Shown piece after piece: positions 55,321 through 64,000 of a stretch of DNA of 64,000 bases (position 1 is its first letter; the number at the start of each line of letters is the position of its first letter). Position numbers and translations under genes: made by a program. The DNA is taken from assembly GCF_016925675.1 (NCBI RefSeq), contig NZ_CP070506.1, forward strand, positions 1,238,501 to 1,302,500, written 5' to 3'. The notes below the pieces were generated by a model. The model saw nothing but the letters and a program-made list of their open reading frames with translations. It was not told the DNA's origin and did not search any database. The DNA is from Pseudomonas hygromyciniae. GTDB taxonomy: Bacteria; Pseudomonadota; Gammaproteobacteria; Pseudomonadales; Pseudomonadaceae.

Positions 55321-56424
55321 ATGCGCAGCATTCTCCTGCCCCTCGCGTTGCCTGTCAGCCTGGCTTTCTTGTTGGCTGGCTGTGGCCATGAAGAAGCGGC
55401 CCAAACCAGCGTGCGCCCCGCCATGGTGGTGCAGCCACAGCCCTCGGCGCTGGCGATGGACAGCTATCCTGGCGAGGTTCGTGCCCGTTATGAGCCGGAC
55501 CTGGCGTTTCGCATTGGGGGCAAAGTCAGCCGACGGCTGGTGGAGGAGGGCGAGCGCGTCAAGGCCAACCAGCCGCTGGCAGAGCTCGATCCTCAGGATG
55601 TGCGCCTGCAACTGCAGGCCACCCGGGCCCAGGTCACGGCGGCCGAGGCCAACTTGAGCCTGGTGCGGGCCGAGCGCGATCGCTACAAGACCCTGATGGA
55701 TCGTCAGATGGTCAGCCGCTCCCAGTACGACAATTCCGAAAACCTCTACCGCTCAGGTGTCGCCCGCCTGCAACAGATCAAGGCTGAATTCGACGTCGCC
55801 AACAACCAGGCCGGCTATGCCGTGCTGCGCGCGCCCCAGGATGGCGTGGTGGCCAAGCGTGCGGTGGAAGTCGGGCAAGTGGTGGCGGCCGGGCAGACCG
55901 TGTTTACCCTGGCCACCGATGGCGAGCGTGAAGTGTTGATCAGCTTCCCGGAGCAAAGCTTCGGCCGCTTCAAGGTTGGCCAGCCGGTCTCCGTTGAGTT
56001 GTGGAGCCAGCCCGACCAGCGTTTTGATGGGCGCATTCGCGAGCTGTCACCGGCGGCGGACCCCAGGTCGCGCACCTTCGCCGCCCGGGTAGCCTTCAAC
56101 GCCGGCAAAGTCCCGGCCGAACTGGGGCAGAGCGCACGGGTATTTATTCAGGCTGACGGCGTGATCCCGCTGTCGGTACCGCTCTCTGCCCTCAGCGCAG
56201 AGAACGGCGCGTCCTACGTCTGGTTGGTCAAACCGGATAACACCCTCAAGCGCACGGCAGTGCGGATCGGTGCCTTTGGCGAAAAAAGCGTACCGGTGCT
56301 CGAGGGCCTGAGTCCTTCTGACTGGGTGATTGCCGCCGGTGTCCATGTGCTCCATGAGGGCCAGCAAGTACGCCCGGTGGATCGCTCCAACCGGGTGGTG
56401 AATCTGGCGGCCAACAAGGAGTAG
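55321..56424 (+). CDS. mexJ: RND efflux periplasmic adaptor MexJ-like
   Basis: The 367-residue membrane-fusion lipoprotein has the lipobox LAGC (C21), a lipoyl domain (LAFRIGGKVSRRLVEEGERVKANQPLAELD), an alpha-hairpin coiled coil (QLQATRAQVTAAEANLSLVRAERDRY) and a beta-barrel domain. It links the inner-membrane pump to an outer-membrane channel. Its position between mexL and mexK supports the name. No oprM-like gene is in the window, in line with mexJK using a channel encoded elsewhere. Confidence 0.9.
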   Translation: MRSILLPLALPVSLAFLLAGCGHEEAAQTSVRPAMVVQPQPSALAMDSYPGEVRARYEPDLAFRIGGKVSRRLVEEGERVKANQPLAELDPQDVRLQLQATRAQVTAAEANLSLVRAERDRYKTLMDRQMVSRSQYDNSENLYRSGVARLQQIKAEFDVANNQAGYAVLRAPQDGVVAKRAVEVGQVVAAGQTVFTLATDGEREVLISFPEQSFGRFKVGQPVSVELWSQPDQRFDGRIRELSPAADPRSRTFAARVAFNAGKVPAELGQSARVFIQADGVIPLSVPLSALSAENGASYVWLVKPDNTLKRTAVRIGAFGEKSVPVLEGLSPSDWVIAAGVHVLHEGQQVRPVDRSNRVVNLAANKE

Positions 56425-56430
56425 TCCCCG

Positions 56431-59400
56431 ATGGGTTTCAATCTTTCCGAATGGGCGTTGCGTAATCGCCAGATCGTGCTGTTCCTGATGTTGCTGCTGG
56501 CTGTTGTCGGTACGTTGTCCTACACCAAACTGGGGCAAAGCGAAGACCCGCCGTTCACCTTCAAGGCCATGGTGATCAAGACCAACTGGCCAGGTGCCAC
56601 GGCTCAGGAAGTCTCGCGCCAGGTCACCGAGCGTATTGAAAAGAAGCTGATGGAAACCGGCGAGTACGAGCGCATTGTCTCGTTCTCGCGTCCGGGCGAA
56701 TCCCAGGTCACGTTTATCGCCCGGGACTCGATGCACTCGGCGCAGATTCCCGACCTCTGGTACCAGGTACGCAAGAAGATCAGCGATATCCGCCAGACCC
56801 TGCCACCGGATATCCAGGGCCCGTTCTTCAACGATGAATTCGGTACCACCTTTGGCAATATCTACGCCCTGACCGGCAAGGGTTTTGACTACGCGGTGCT
56901 CAAGGACTACGCCGACCGCGTCCAGATCCAGCTGCAACGGGTACCGGATGTGGGCAAGGTCGAGCTGTTGGGGTTGCAGGACGAGAAGATTTGGATCGAG
57001 TTGTCCAACCTCAAGCTCGCCACCCTTGGCCTGCCCCTGGCGGCCGTGCAACAGGCATTGCAGGAGCAGAACGCGGTGTCTACCGCCGGCTTCTTTGAAA
57101 CCCCGAGCGAGCGCGTGCAACTGCGGGTGTCGGGTAACTTCAAGACGGTGGAGGAGATCCGCAATTTCCCGATCCGTGTGGGCGACCGCACGTTCCGCAT
57201 CGGCGATGTGGCCGAGGTTCACCGTGGCTTCAACGACCCTCCTGCGCCACGTATGCGCTACATGGGGGATGACGCAATCGGCCTGGCCGTGGCCATGCGC
57301 GATGGCGGTGACATCCTGGTATTGGGCAAGGCTCTTGAGGGCGAGTTCGCACGCCTGCAGAAGAACCTTCCCGCAGGCATGGAGCTGCGCAAGGTGTCGG
57401 ATCAGCCGGCGGCGGTGAAGACCAGCGTGGGTGAGTTCGTCCAGGTGTTGGCCGAGGCGTTGGCGATTGTATTGTTGGTGAGTTTTTTCTCCCTCGGCGT
57501 GCGCACCGGTATGGTGGTGGCCCTGGCGATTCCGCTGGTGCTGGCCATGACCTTTGCCAGCATGTATTACCTGGGCATCGGCTTGCACAAGATCTCTCTG
57601 GGCGCTTTGGTCCTGGCCCTGGGCTTGTTGGTGGACGACGCAATCATCGCTGTGGAAATGATGGCGATCAAAATGGAGCAGGGCTACGACCGTCTCAAGG
57701 CCGCCAGTTTCGCCTGGACCAGTACGGCGTTTCCGATGCTCACCGGTACGCTGATCACGGCTGCCGGCTTTCTGCCGATTGCCACCGCGCAATCGGGTAC
57801 GGGCGAATACACCCGTTCGATCTTCCAGGTGGTGACCATCGCGCTGTTGGCCTCGTGGATCGCTGCCGTGGTGTTTGTGCCGTATCTGGGGGAAAAGCTC
57901 CTGCCGGACCTGGCGAAGATTCACGCAGCCAAGCACGGTACTGATGGACCGGATCCCTACGGCACGCCGTTCTACCAGCGCGTACGGCGTTGGGTGGAAT
58001 GGTGCGTGCGCCGCCGCAAGACGGTAATCGTGCTGACTGTGCTGCTGTTTATCGGCTCGGTGGCGCTGTTCCGTCTTGTCCCGCAACAGTTCTTCCCGGC
58101 GTCCGGGCGTCTGGAACTGATGGTCGACCTGAAACTGGCCGAAGGCGCTTCCCTGAGCAACACTGCCGATCAGGTCAAGCGTCTTGAGGGCTTGCTTAAG
58201 GAGCATGCAGGGATCGACAACTATGTGGCTTATGTCGGCACCGGTTCGCCCCGTTTCTACTTGCCGCTGGACCAGCAATTGCCGGCGGCCAGCTTTGCCC
58301 AGTTCGTGGTGTTGGCCAAGACCATCGAGGAGCGCGAAAGCCTGCGCACTTGGTTGATCGAGACCCTCAACGAGCAATTCCCCGACCTGCGCTCGCGGGT
58401 CACGCGCTTGGAGAACGGCCCACCGGTGGGTTATCCGGTGCAGTTTCGCGTGACCGGCGAGCACATCGAAGAGGTCCGGGCCCTGGCGCGCAAGGTCGCG
58501 GCCAAGGTGCGTGAGAATACCCACGTGGTCAACGTGCACCTGGATTGGGAAGAGCCGAGCAAGATCGTCTACCTCAATGTCGACCAGGATCGCGCCCGCG
58601 CCTTGGGCGTGAGCACTGCCAACCTGTCGAAATTCCTCCAGAGTTCCCTGACCGGCTCCAGCGTCAGTCAATACCGTGAGGACAACGAGTTGATCGAGAT
58701 CCTGCTGCGCGGCACCGTGCATGAACGCACCGAACTGTCGTTGCTGCCGAGCCTGGCGGTGCCCACCGACAACGGCGCCAGCGTCGCGCTGTCGCAGATT
58801 GCCACCCTGGAGTATGGCTTCGAAGAAGGCATCATCTGGCACCGCAATCGCTTGCCAACTGTGACGGTCCGCGCGGATATCTACGGCAAGGAGCAACCGG
58901 CAACCCTGGTCCAGCAGATTTTGCCCACCCTGGCCGAGGTGCGCGCAGAACTGCCGGACGGTTATCTGCTGGACGTAGGGGGGACCGTTGAGGATTCCGC
59001 CCGTGGGCAGAACTCGGTGAAGGCTGGCGTGCCGCTGTTCATCGTGGTGGTGCTGACCTTGCTGATGCTGCAACTACGCAGTTTCTCGCGCACGGCCATG
59101 GTGTTCCTCACCGCGCCGCTGGGGCTGATCGGTGTGACGCTGTTCCTGCTGGTGTTCCGCCAGCCGTTCGGCTTTGTGGCCATGTTGGGCACTATCGCGC
59201 TGTCGGGGATGATCATGCGTAACTCGGTGATCCTGGTGGATCAGATCGAGCAGGACATCAAGGCCGGCCTGGATCCATGGCAGGCGATTATCGAGGCCAC
59301 CGTGCGGCGCTTCCGGCCGATTGTGCTGACGGCGCTGGCGGCGGTGCTGGCGATGATCCCGCTGTCGCGCAGTGTGTTTTTCGGGCCGATGGCGGTGGCG

Positions 59401-59496
59401 ATCATGGGGGGCTTGATTGTGGCGACGGCGCTGACCCTGCTGTTTTTGCCAGCGTTGTATGCGGCGTGGTTCCGGGTCAAGCCGAAGTCGGCTTAA
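56431..59496 (+). CDS. mexK: RND efflux transporter MexK-like
   Basis: The 1021-residue inner-membrane proton/drug antiporter has 12 predicted membrane segments and two large periplasmic loops. The TM4-type signature LVDDAIIAVEMMAIKMEQG with the paired Asp needed for proton relay is present, as are GAGEYTRSIFQ-like RND motifs. The AAGGAG site overlaps the mexJ stop, 6 bases before the ATG. MexJK exports triclosan and macrolides in P. aeruginosa; substrates here are inferred. Confidence 0.92.
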   Translation: MGFNLSEWALRNRQIVLFLMLLLAVVGTLSYTKLGQSEDPPFTFKAMVIKTNWPGATAQEVSRQVTERIEKKLMETGEYERIVSFSRPGESQVTFIARDSMHSAQIPDLWYQVRKKISDIRQTLPPDIQGPFFNDEFGTTFGNIYALTGKGFDYAVLKDYADRVQIQLQRVPDVGKVELLGLQDEKIWIELSNLKLATLGLPLAAVQQALQEQNAVSTAGFFETPSERVQLRVSGNFKTVEEIRNFPIRVGDRTFRIGDVAEVHRGFNDPPAPRMRYMGDDAIGLAVAMRDGGDILVLGKALEGEFARLQKNLPAGMELRKVSDQPAAVKTSVGEFVQVLAEALAIVLLVSFFSLGVRTGMVVALAIPLVLAMTFASMYYLGIGLHKISLGALVLALGLLVDDAIIAVEMMAIKMEQGYDRLKAASFAWTSTAFPMLTGTLITAAGFLPIATAQSGTGEYTRSIFQVVTIALLASWIAAVVFVPYLGEKLLPDLAKIHAAKHGTDGPDPYGTPFYQRVRRWVEWCVRRRKTVIVLTVLLFIGSVALFRLVPQQFFPASGRLELMVDLKLAEGASLSNTADQVKRLEGLLKEHAGIDNYVAYVGTGSPRFYLPLDQQLPAASFAQFVVLAKTIEERESLRTWLIETLNEQFPDLRSRVTRLENGPPVGYPVQFRVTGEHIEEVRALARKVAAKVRENTHVVNVHLDWEEPSKIVYLNVDQDRARALGVSTANLSKFLQSSLTGSSVSQYREDNELIEILLRGTVHERTELSLLPSLAVPTDNGASVALSQIATLEYGFEEGIIWHRNRLPTVTVRADIYGKEQPATLVQQILPTLAEVRAELPDGYLLDVGGTVEDSARGQNSVKAGVPLFIVVVLTLLMLQLRSFSRTAMVFLTAPLGLIGVTLFLLVFRQPFGFVAMLGTIALSGMIMRNSVILVDQIEQDIKAGLDPWQAIIEATVRRFRPIVLTALAAVLAMIPLSRSVFFGPMAVAIMGGLIVATALTLLFLPALYAAWFRVKPKSA

Positions 59497-59634
59497 GCCT
59501 GTGTATAGAGGCTACAAGGTTCAGGAACTGTTTATTGCGCGCCTGCCACTCAGGGAAACCTGGGATGCAGGTGCCTTTTGCGGCGGCGGGTTCGTTGCGC
59601 GCATAGGGCTTCATTGAGCCGTGAGGACTTATCT

Positions 59635-59823
59635 ATGTTTTTGCCTATTCCGATATTACTAAGCCCTTGGTCGCTGTTGGGACTCAAGTCGCTGAAGGCT
59701 GGGGGTCAAGGTGGTGCTTGCAAACCTCAGCCTTGCCCGGCGAAACCAGAGCCGTGCCAGGCCAAGCCGCAACCGTGCGGTAACACCGTCAAGTTCGAAG
59801 GGAAAATAACCTACGGTCACTGA
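59635..59823 (+). CDS. Small Cys/Pro/Lys-rich protein (62 aa)
   Basis: The start at 59635 follows GAGGA at the right distance (the frame is open further upstream without a site). Residues 1-15 are hydrophobic (MFLPIPILLSPWSLLGL), then a Gly-rich bridge, then four Cys (29, 34, 41, 48) in CxxxxC/CxxxxxxC spacing within repeats of P-A-K-P and Q-P-C. The tail is NTVKFEGKITYGH. No family is recognised. It could be a membrane-tethered metal binder or a secreted microprotein. It is followed by a terminator. Confidence 0.65.
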   Translation: MFLPIPILLSPWSLLGLKSLKAGGQGGACKPQPCPAKPEPCQAKPQPCGNTVKFEGKITYGH

Positions 59824-59871
59824 GGGTGACAGGGCCGGAACACCAGACCGGTTTATGCAGGCCTAAGTTAC

Positions 59872-59906
59872 AAAAACGCCCCGAACATTCGGGGCGTTTT
59901 GTTTTG
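59872..59906. terminator. Bidirectional terminator
   Basis: AAAACGCCCCGAA and TTCGGGGCGTTTT form a 13-bp stem around two bases (closing loop of a few), with A and T runs on the two sides. It serves the Cys-rich gene on + and the DUF4197 gene on -. Confidence 0.88.
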
Positions 59907-59929
59907 TGCGGCTGGCTGAGCGAAGTGCC

Positions 59930-60616
59930 CTACAGCGCGCCGAAGACTTTCTTGGCCAGGCTAGTGGCGGCGGCTGCCGGGTTCTGGCGAATGCTTTCTT
60001 CCTGTTGGGCAATCATCTTGAACAAACCGTCCAGCGCTTGTTCAGTCACGTAGTTTTCGACGCTGTCGCTCTTGCCACCGAGCAAGCCCATCGGGGCCTT
60101 TTTGGCGAGCGCGTTGTATTGCTGGGCAACACCGACCTTGTCCGTGGATTGCTTGACGATCGGCAGGAACTTGGCGCGGATCTGCTCGCGGCTGCTTTTG
60201 TCCAGATACTGGGTTGCCGAATCCTGGCCGCCGCTGAGGATGCCCTTGGCATCGCTCACGCTCATGTTTTTCACGGCATTCACTAGAATCGGCTGGGCCT
60301 GGGTCACGGCGGATTCGGCCGCTTTGTTCATGCTGTCTTCCAGTTGGGTGATTTGATCACCCATGCCAAGCATTTTCAGGGCGCCGGCGGCTTTTTCCAG
60401 CTTGCCTGGCAAGCCAATCTTGACCTCGGGGTTGTTGCTGAAACCACCGGGAACCCCCAGTTGTTTGACGGCAATCTGCGCGCCTTGGGTCAGTGCGTCC
60501 TTGAGGCCACCTGTGGCATCGCCCTGGGACAGGTCACCCAGGGACAGGGCCATGGCGTTGGCACCGAGCAGCAGGCCGGCGCACAGGGCGCTGAGGCGAA
60601 GAGAGTTACGGAGCAT
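59930..60616 (-). CDS. DUF4197 family periplasmic protein
   Basis: The 228-residue protein has a signal peptide (MLRNSLRLSALCAGLLLGANAMA) and matches the DUF4197 family over the mature part (GLKDALTQGAQIAVKQLGVPGGFSNN, KIGLPGKLEKAAGALKMLGMGDQ, and the final LDGLFKMIAQQEESIRQNPAA). Function is unknown. The gene is last in a minus-strand set plsB - YbaY-like - DUF4197, 25 bases after its neighbour, and is closed by a terminator. Confidence 0.9.
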   Translation of the reverse strand: MLRNSLRLSALCAGLLLGANAMALSLGDLSQGDATGGLKDALTQGAQIAVKQLGVPGGFSNNPEVKIGLPGKLEKAAGALKMLGMGDQITQLEDSMNKAAESAVTQAQPILVNAVKNMSVSDAKGILSGGQDSATQYLDKSSREQIRAKFLPIVKQSTDKVGVAQQYNALAKKAPMGLLGGKSDSVENYVTEQALDGLFKMIAQQEESIRQNPAAAATSLAKKVFGAL

Positions 60617-60641
60617 GGGCGCTTCCTTTTAATCGACTGGA

Positions 60642-61043
60642 TCAGTGGGCAACGGCGTCAACGCGCAGGCGAAGCGGCTGGGGATCCTGGCCGTTCAACT
60701 GCACCGAATGGCGCTCGGTGGTGATAAACATTAGCTTGCCATCCAGCTCGATGCGAGCGCTGACCGAATAGCTGTGGCCAGGCTTGACCTGTGCCGGGTC
60801 GTAGCTCAGGTGGAAGGGCAGCGGCACCTGGCCGTTGACCGGGCCTTTCTGCTCGGCCAGGGTCACGGCGGGGGCGTCGGCCAGCGAGACGTCCTGCAGG
60901 CTGACGCTCAAGGTAGCGGCAGGCGGCAGGGCGATACGTTGCAGGTAGAACACTTCGCCATAAAGGCTGGCTTTAGGTGCAGGGCTCATCGAGTGGCAGG
61001 CTCCCAGCAGGGCGGTCAGGCCCAGGAGAATGATCTTTTTCAT
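60642..61043 (-). CDS. YbaY-like lipoprotein
   Basis: The 133-residue protein has a lipoprotein signal (MKKIILLGLTALLGAC; C16). Its mature part carries the YbaY/pilotin-type beta fold (GEVFYLQRIALPPAATLSVSLQDVSLADAP). I take the ATG at 61043; the 11 residues upstream in the open frame are not conserved-looking. It lies 51 bases after plsB and 25 before DUF4197, all on the minus strand. Role unknown. Confidence 0.85.
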   Translation of the reverse strand: MKKIILLGLTALLGACHSMSPAPKASLYGEVFYLQRIALPPAATLSVSLQDVSLADAPAVTLAEQKGPVNGQVPLPFHLSYDPAQVKPGHSYSVSARIELDGKLMFITTERHSVQLNGQDPQPLRLRVDAVAH

Positions 61044-61094
61044 GGTGCAGCTCCTTGTCAACGGCGCCAGAAACACCCTGGCGCCCTGGTAAAT

Positions 61095-63599
61095 CTAGCG
61101 GGTTTCGTGCGGTTCGGCGTCTGGCGCGGGCGCTTCGTCGTTGCGGTGCAACGCCACCTGGCGGATCGACAGGCGAATCTCCGCAGGCAACACCCGTTTG
61201 GCTGCGCCTTCGGCCAACTCGCCGAGCAGGTCGTGGTAACTCAACTTGCCGGCTTCATCGCGGCGCAGCACATCTTGCTCGAGCAGCGTCTGAATAAAAT
61301 GTCGGAAAAGGCTCTTGTCGAAGAACTCCGGGGCATTCAGGCCATGCAGGATCGACAGGCGCTGGGCCATGACCGTGCACAAGTCTTCCAGCTCTTCGGC
61401 GCTGATACTGTTCTGGCCGCTGTTGAGCAGCAGGGAAATGGCCATGTAGAAGCGTTGCAGGGTCTGGGCAATGCTCTTGGACAACAGGGTCAGCAGCACA
61501 AAATTGCGCGAGCTGGGCGCCGGGCGCAGGTAGATGTTGTTTTCAAAGCGCAGCAGGCCTTGTTCCACCAGGGCTTCGAGCCACTGGTCGACCACCGCGT
61601 CCAACTCGTCCAGGGACCAGCGGATAAACAACTCCGACTGCAGGTACGGGTAGAGCGCGCGGGTGTAGCGCAGGATTTGTTCGCGGCTCATGCGCGAGCT
61701 GCTCTGGAAGAAACTGGCCAACAGCGCCGGCAGGGCGAAGATATGCAGCACGTTGTTGCGGTAATAGGTCATCAGGACGGCGTTTTGCTCGTCCAGATAC
61801 AGGATCTTGCCCAGGGCATCGCTCTGTTCCGACAGCAGGTTCATGTCCTTGACGTGCTTGATCAGCGCCTGGCCGTCGCCCTCGGGCAACGTCGTGTGGG
61901 GCGAGTAGGGCACTCGGCGCAGCAGCGCCAGGTACAGGTCCAGCACCCGTGCCATGGCCTGGTCGTCCAGGGCCAGGCGGCTGGTTGAAAGCAGCGCCAG
62001 CGCCACCAGGTTCACCGGGTTGATCGCGGCGGCCTCGTTGAGGTGCTGGGCCACGCGCTCGCCGAGGCGGTTGGTGGTTTCATTGAGCCACGCCGGTTTG
62101 TAATTCGGCCCCAGGTCCTGGGCGCGCCAGTCCGGTTGCTCCTGGTCGAGGAACTCCGCCAGCTTGATCGGCTCGCCGAAGTTGACCGCTACTTGGCCAA
62201 AACGCTGTTTCAAGGCGCCAATGACCTTGAAGATATCGAAGATCGATTCTTTCTTTTTCGTCGCGCCGCGCAGCTCGCCCAGGTAGGTGCGGCCTTCCAG
62301 CACCCGTTCGTAGCCGATATACACCGGCACAAACACGATGGGCATGCGTGAGGAACGCAGGAAGCTGCGCAGGGTAATCGCCAGCATCCCGGTCTTGGGT
62401 TGCAGCATGCGCCCGGTGCGCGAGCGACCGCCCTCGACGAAGTACTCCACCGGGAAGCCCTTGGTGAACAGGGTGTGCAGGTACTCGTTGAATACCGAGG
62501 TGTACAGCGGGTTGCCCTTGAACGTGCGGCGCATGAAAAACGCCCCGCCACGGCGTAGCAGGCTGCCGATCACCGGCATATTGAGGTTGATCCCGGCGGC
62601 GATGTGCGGCGGGGTCAGGCCATTCTTGAAGAGCAGGTACGACAGCAGCAGGTAGTCGATATGGCTGCGGTGACAAGGCACGTAGATCACTTCGTAGCCC
62701 TGGGCGACCTTTTGCACACCTTCGATGTTGTTGACCTTGATCCCGTCGTAGATCTTGTTCCAGAACCAGCTCAGTACCACTTCCAGGAAGCGGATGGCGG
62801 TATAGGTGTAGTCCGAAGCGATCTCGTTGCCATAGCGCAGGGCTTGGGCCTTGGCTTTTTCGGCCGTGATGTTCTCGCGCTCGGCCTCGTCGAGGATCGC
62901 CTGGCGTACCAGCGGCATGTTCACCAGGCCTTTGACCAGGTTGCGCCGGTGGGACAGGTCGGGGCCGATCACCGCCGTCTTGAGGTTGCGAAAGTGTACC
63001 CGCAGGATCCTTTGGGCCATGCGCACCGTACGTTCGTGACCTTTATTGTGCTCGATCAATTCACGCAGGTTGATTGGCGCAGAGAATTGCACACGGGTCT
63101 TGCGCCCCAGGATCAGGATGCTCAACAGCCGGCGCAGGCGCCCGGTGACGGCCCAACTGTCGGCAAACAGCAGTTTCCAGGGGCTCGACTCACTGGCCGG
63201 CGATTGGCCCCAGAACACGCTGACCGGGATGATCTGCGCGTTTTCCTCGGCATGTTCGGTCAGGGTATTGACCAGGCGCGTCAGGGTCGGCGGCGCGCCG
63301 CGCTTGTCCTGGCGGCCGAGCCAGTCCGGGTCGGGCGTGAGGTAGAAAAACGCCGCCGGTTCCATCAACGGACCGACGGACACCGGCAGCACCGGGCGCG
63401 GCAAGCCGGCCTTGGTGCACTCGGCATCCACCACGGCCAGTTCGGTCAGGGAGGGCGATTGCAGGACGTAGAACACCGGCCGGCTGCGGTCCAGGTTAAG
63501 GGTGAGGGACGACTGATTGATCGTCTCCGAGCGAACCCAGAGGTACAACAGTCGGCGCAAGGTGCCAAATACCAGACGGCGGAACGGGGAGCGGGTCAT
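61095..63599 (-). CDS. plsB: Glycerol-3-phosphate 1-O-acyltransferase PlsB
   Basis: The 834-residue membrane-bound enzyme makes lysophosphatidic acid, the first step in phospholipid synthesis, from glycerol-3-phosphate and acyl-ACP or acyl-CoA. The catalytic H310-R-S-H-I-D315 motif is in [13 protein letters not shown]; further blocks are [35 protein letters not shown] and [13 protein letters not shown]. Length matches the large PlsB family. It is divergent from the cold-shock gene and heads the minus-strand group with the YbaY-like gene. Confidence 0.95.
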   Translation of the reverse strand: MTRSPFRRLVFGTLRRLLYLWVRSETINQSSLTLNLDRSRPVFYVLQSPSLTELAVVDAECTKAGLPRPVLPVSVGPLMEPAAFFYLTPDPDWLGRQDKRGAPPTLTRLVNTLTEHAEENAQIIPVSVFWGQSPASESSPWKLLFADSWAVTGRLRRLLSILILGRKTRVQFSAPINLRELIEHNKGHERTVRMAQRILRVHFRNLKTAVIGPDLSHRRNLVKGLVNMPLVRQAILDEAERENITAEKAKAQALRYGNEIASDYTYTAIRFLEVVLSWFWNKIYDGIKVNNIEGVQKVAQGYEVIYVPCHRSHIDYLLLSYLLFKNGLTPPHIAAGINLNMPVIGSLLRRGGAFFMRRTFKGNPLYTSVFNEYLHTLFTKGFPVEYFVEGGRSRTGRMLQPKTGMLAITLRSFLRSSRMPIVFVPVYIGYERVLEGRTYLGELRGATKKKESIFDIFKVIGALKQRFGQVAVNFGEPIKLAEFLDQEQPDWRAQDLGPNYKPAWLNETTNRLGERVAQHLNEAAAINPVNLVALALLSTSRLALDDQAMARVLDLYLALLRRVPYSPHTTLPEGDGQALIKHVKDMNLLSEQSDALGKILYLDEQNAVLMTYYRNNVLHIFALPALLASFFQSSSRMSREQILRYTRALYPYLQSELFIRWSLDELDAVVDQWLEALVEQGLLRFENNIYLRPAPSSRNFVLLTLLSKSIAQTLQRFYMAISLLLNSGQNSISAEELEDLCTVMAQRLSILHGLNAPEFFDKSLFRHFIQTLLEQDVLRRDEAGKLSYHDLLGELAEGAAKRVLPAEIRLSIRQVALHRNDEAPAPDAEPHETR

Positions 63600-63699
63600 A
63601 GGCGTGCTGCTTTGAGTGGGAAAAACCGAGCAGGCGCTCGGGCGGGTAGTGTGCCGTATTCGCCGAAAATCGGCAAAAAAGCAGCGAAGTAAAGTTGAG

Positions 63700-63727
63700 T
63701 TGATCGTTTTTGAGCCTGTCTTATACT
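63700..63727 (+). promoter_or_regulatory. Candidate promoter of the cold-shock gene
   Basis: TTGATC (63700-63705) and TATACT (63722-63727) are separated by 16 bases and lie about 50 bases before the start codon, leaving a short 5' leader. Confidence 0.55.
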
Positions 63728-63778
63728 CGGCAGTTCAATGCGACTGACTCAACAATAAAAACCAGTGGGAGCAAACAG

Positions 63779-63988
63779 ATGACAACGCGCGAAACCGGCA
63801 ATGTGAAGTGGTTCAACGACGCCAAGGGCTATGGTTTTATCCAGCGGGAAGACGGCAAGGATGTGTTTGTGCACTACCGCGCCATCCGCGGTGAAGGCCA
63901 CCGCTCCCTGGCCGAGGGCCAGCAGGTGGAATACGCCGTGGTGAGCGGCGAGAAGGGCTTGCAGGCGGAGGATGTGGTGGGTCTTTAA
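63779..63988 (+). CDS. Cold-shock domain protein (CspA family)
   Basis: The 69-residue protein has the whole cold-shock domain: the RNP1 motif KGYGFI and RNP2 motif DVFVHY, in [19 protein letters not shown] then [14 protein letters not shown]. It binds single-stranded RNA or DNA as a chaperone. The start at 63779 follows GGGAGCAAACAG. Whether it is cold-induced cannot be told; the family has several copies in pseudomonads. Confidence 0.93.
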   Translation: MTTRETGNVKWFNDAKGYGFIQREDGKDVFVHYRAIRGEGHRSLAEGQQVEYAVVSGEKGLQAEDVVGL

Positions 63989-64000
63989 AGCAGATTTCTG

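Noticed and set aside
56047..59073. A 1008-codon open frame on the minus strand opposite mexK
   Set aside because: It is the shadow of mexK and rich in His/Gln/Arg/Gly, with no recognisable domain.

Overview
The window is a stretch of Pseudomonas chromosome, most likely from the P. fluorescens group. The gene order ffh-rpsP-rimM-trmD-rplS, the wspABCDEF-wspR / prfB / lysS block, the lptF neighbourhood, the mexL-mexJK locus and the many REP-type palindromes are all typical of fluorescent pseudomonads. No tRNA, rRNA, prophage or CRISPR array was seen. All identifications come from reading the sequence and from remembered family knowledge; no database search was run.

Layout. 1-2.4 kb: end of ffh and the ribosome/tRNA maturation operon rpsP-rimM-trmD-rplS. 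2.4-7.7 kb: a hotdog thioesterase, xerD, dsbC, hom and thrC. 7.9-13.6 kb: a three-gene signalling cluster resembling Roc/Sad: a BvgS-type sensor kinase with two periplasmic binding domains, a REC-EAL protein and a convergent NarL-type regulator. The EAL domain has lost key catalytic residues. 13.7-22 kb: a DUF3509 gene with a candidate sRNA, a solute-binding-like protein, a CoA-transferase, yaeQ, recJ, an Old Yellow Enzyme and a tetR-DUF418 pair. 22-24 kb: a small ORF and opgD. 24.4-26.4 kb: the only clearly mobile region, a 1304-bp IS481-family element inserted in a roughly 0.77-kb imperfect palindrome that itself encloses a REP pair.

26.5-35.9 kb: a DUF533 membrane protein, then the complete Wsp surface-sensing system (receptor WspA, couplers WspB/WspD, methyltransferase WspC, kinase WspE, methylesterase WspF, diguanylate cyclase WspR). 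Six genes are coupled by 1-4 nt overlaps. With the Roc-like cluster, the window holds two separate systems related to c-di-GMP signalling. 36-45 kb: prfB with its programmed +1 frameshift, lysS, a TetR regulator, a lipoprotein, a DUF1704 protein with an HExxH motif, a lipoprotein hydrolase, small envelope proteins, and the lipoproteins DUF4398-lptF.

45-54.5 kb: ppc, adk, tsaB, two close REPINs, several conserved hypotheticals, a DUF72 protein, a PEP-mutase-like enzyme, an extensin-like protein, a protein with an internal duplication, and rsmJ. 54.6-64 kb: the efflux locus mexL/mexJK with an intergenic operator, a tiny Cys/Pro-rich protein, DUF4197, a YbaY-like lipoprotein, plsB and a cold-shock protein.

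Most of the window is ordinary core genome. The parts most worth a second look are the degenerate EAL protein in the Roc-like cluster, the IS-split palindrome, the DUF1704 putative metalloprotease, the Cys/Pro-rich microprotein and the sRNA candidate next to the DUF3509 gene.
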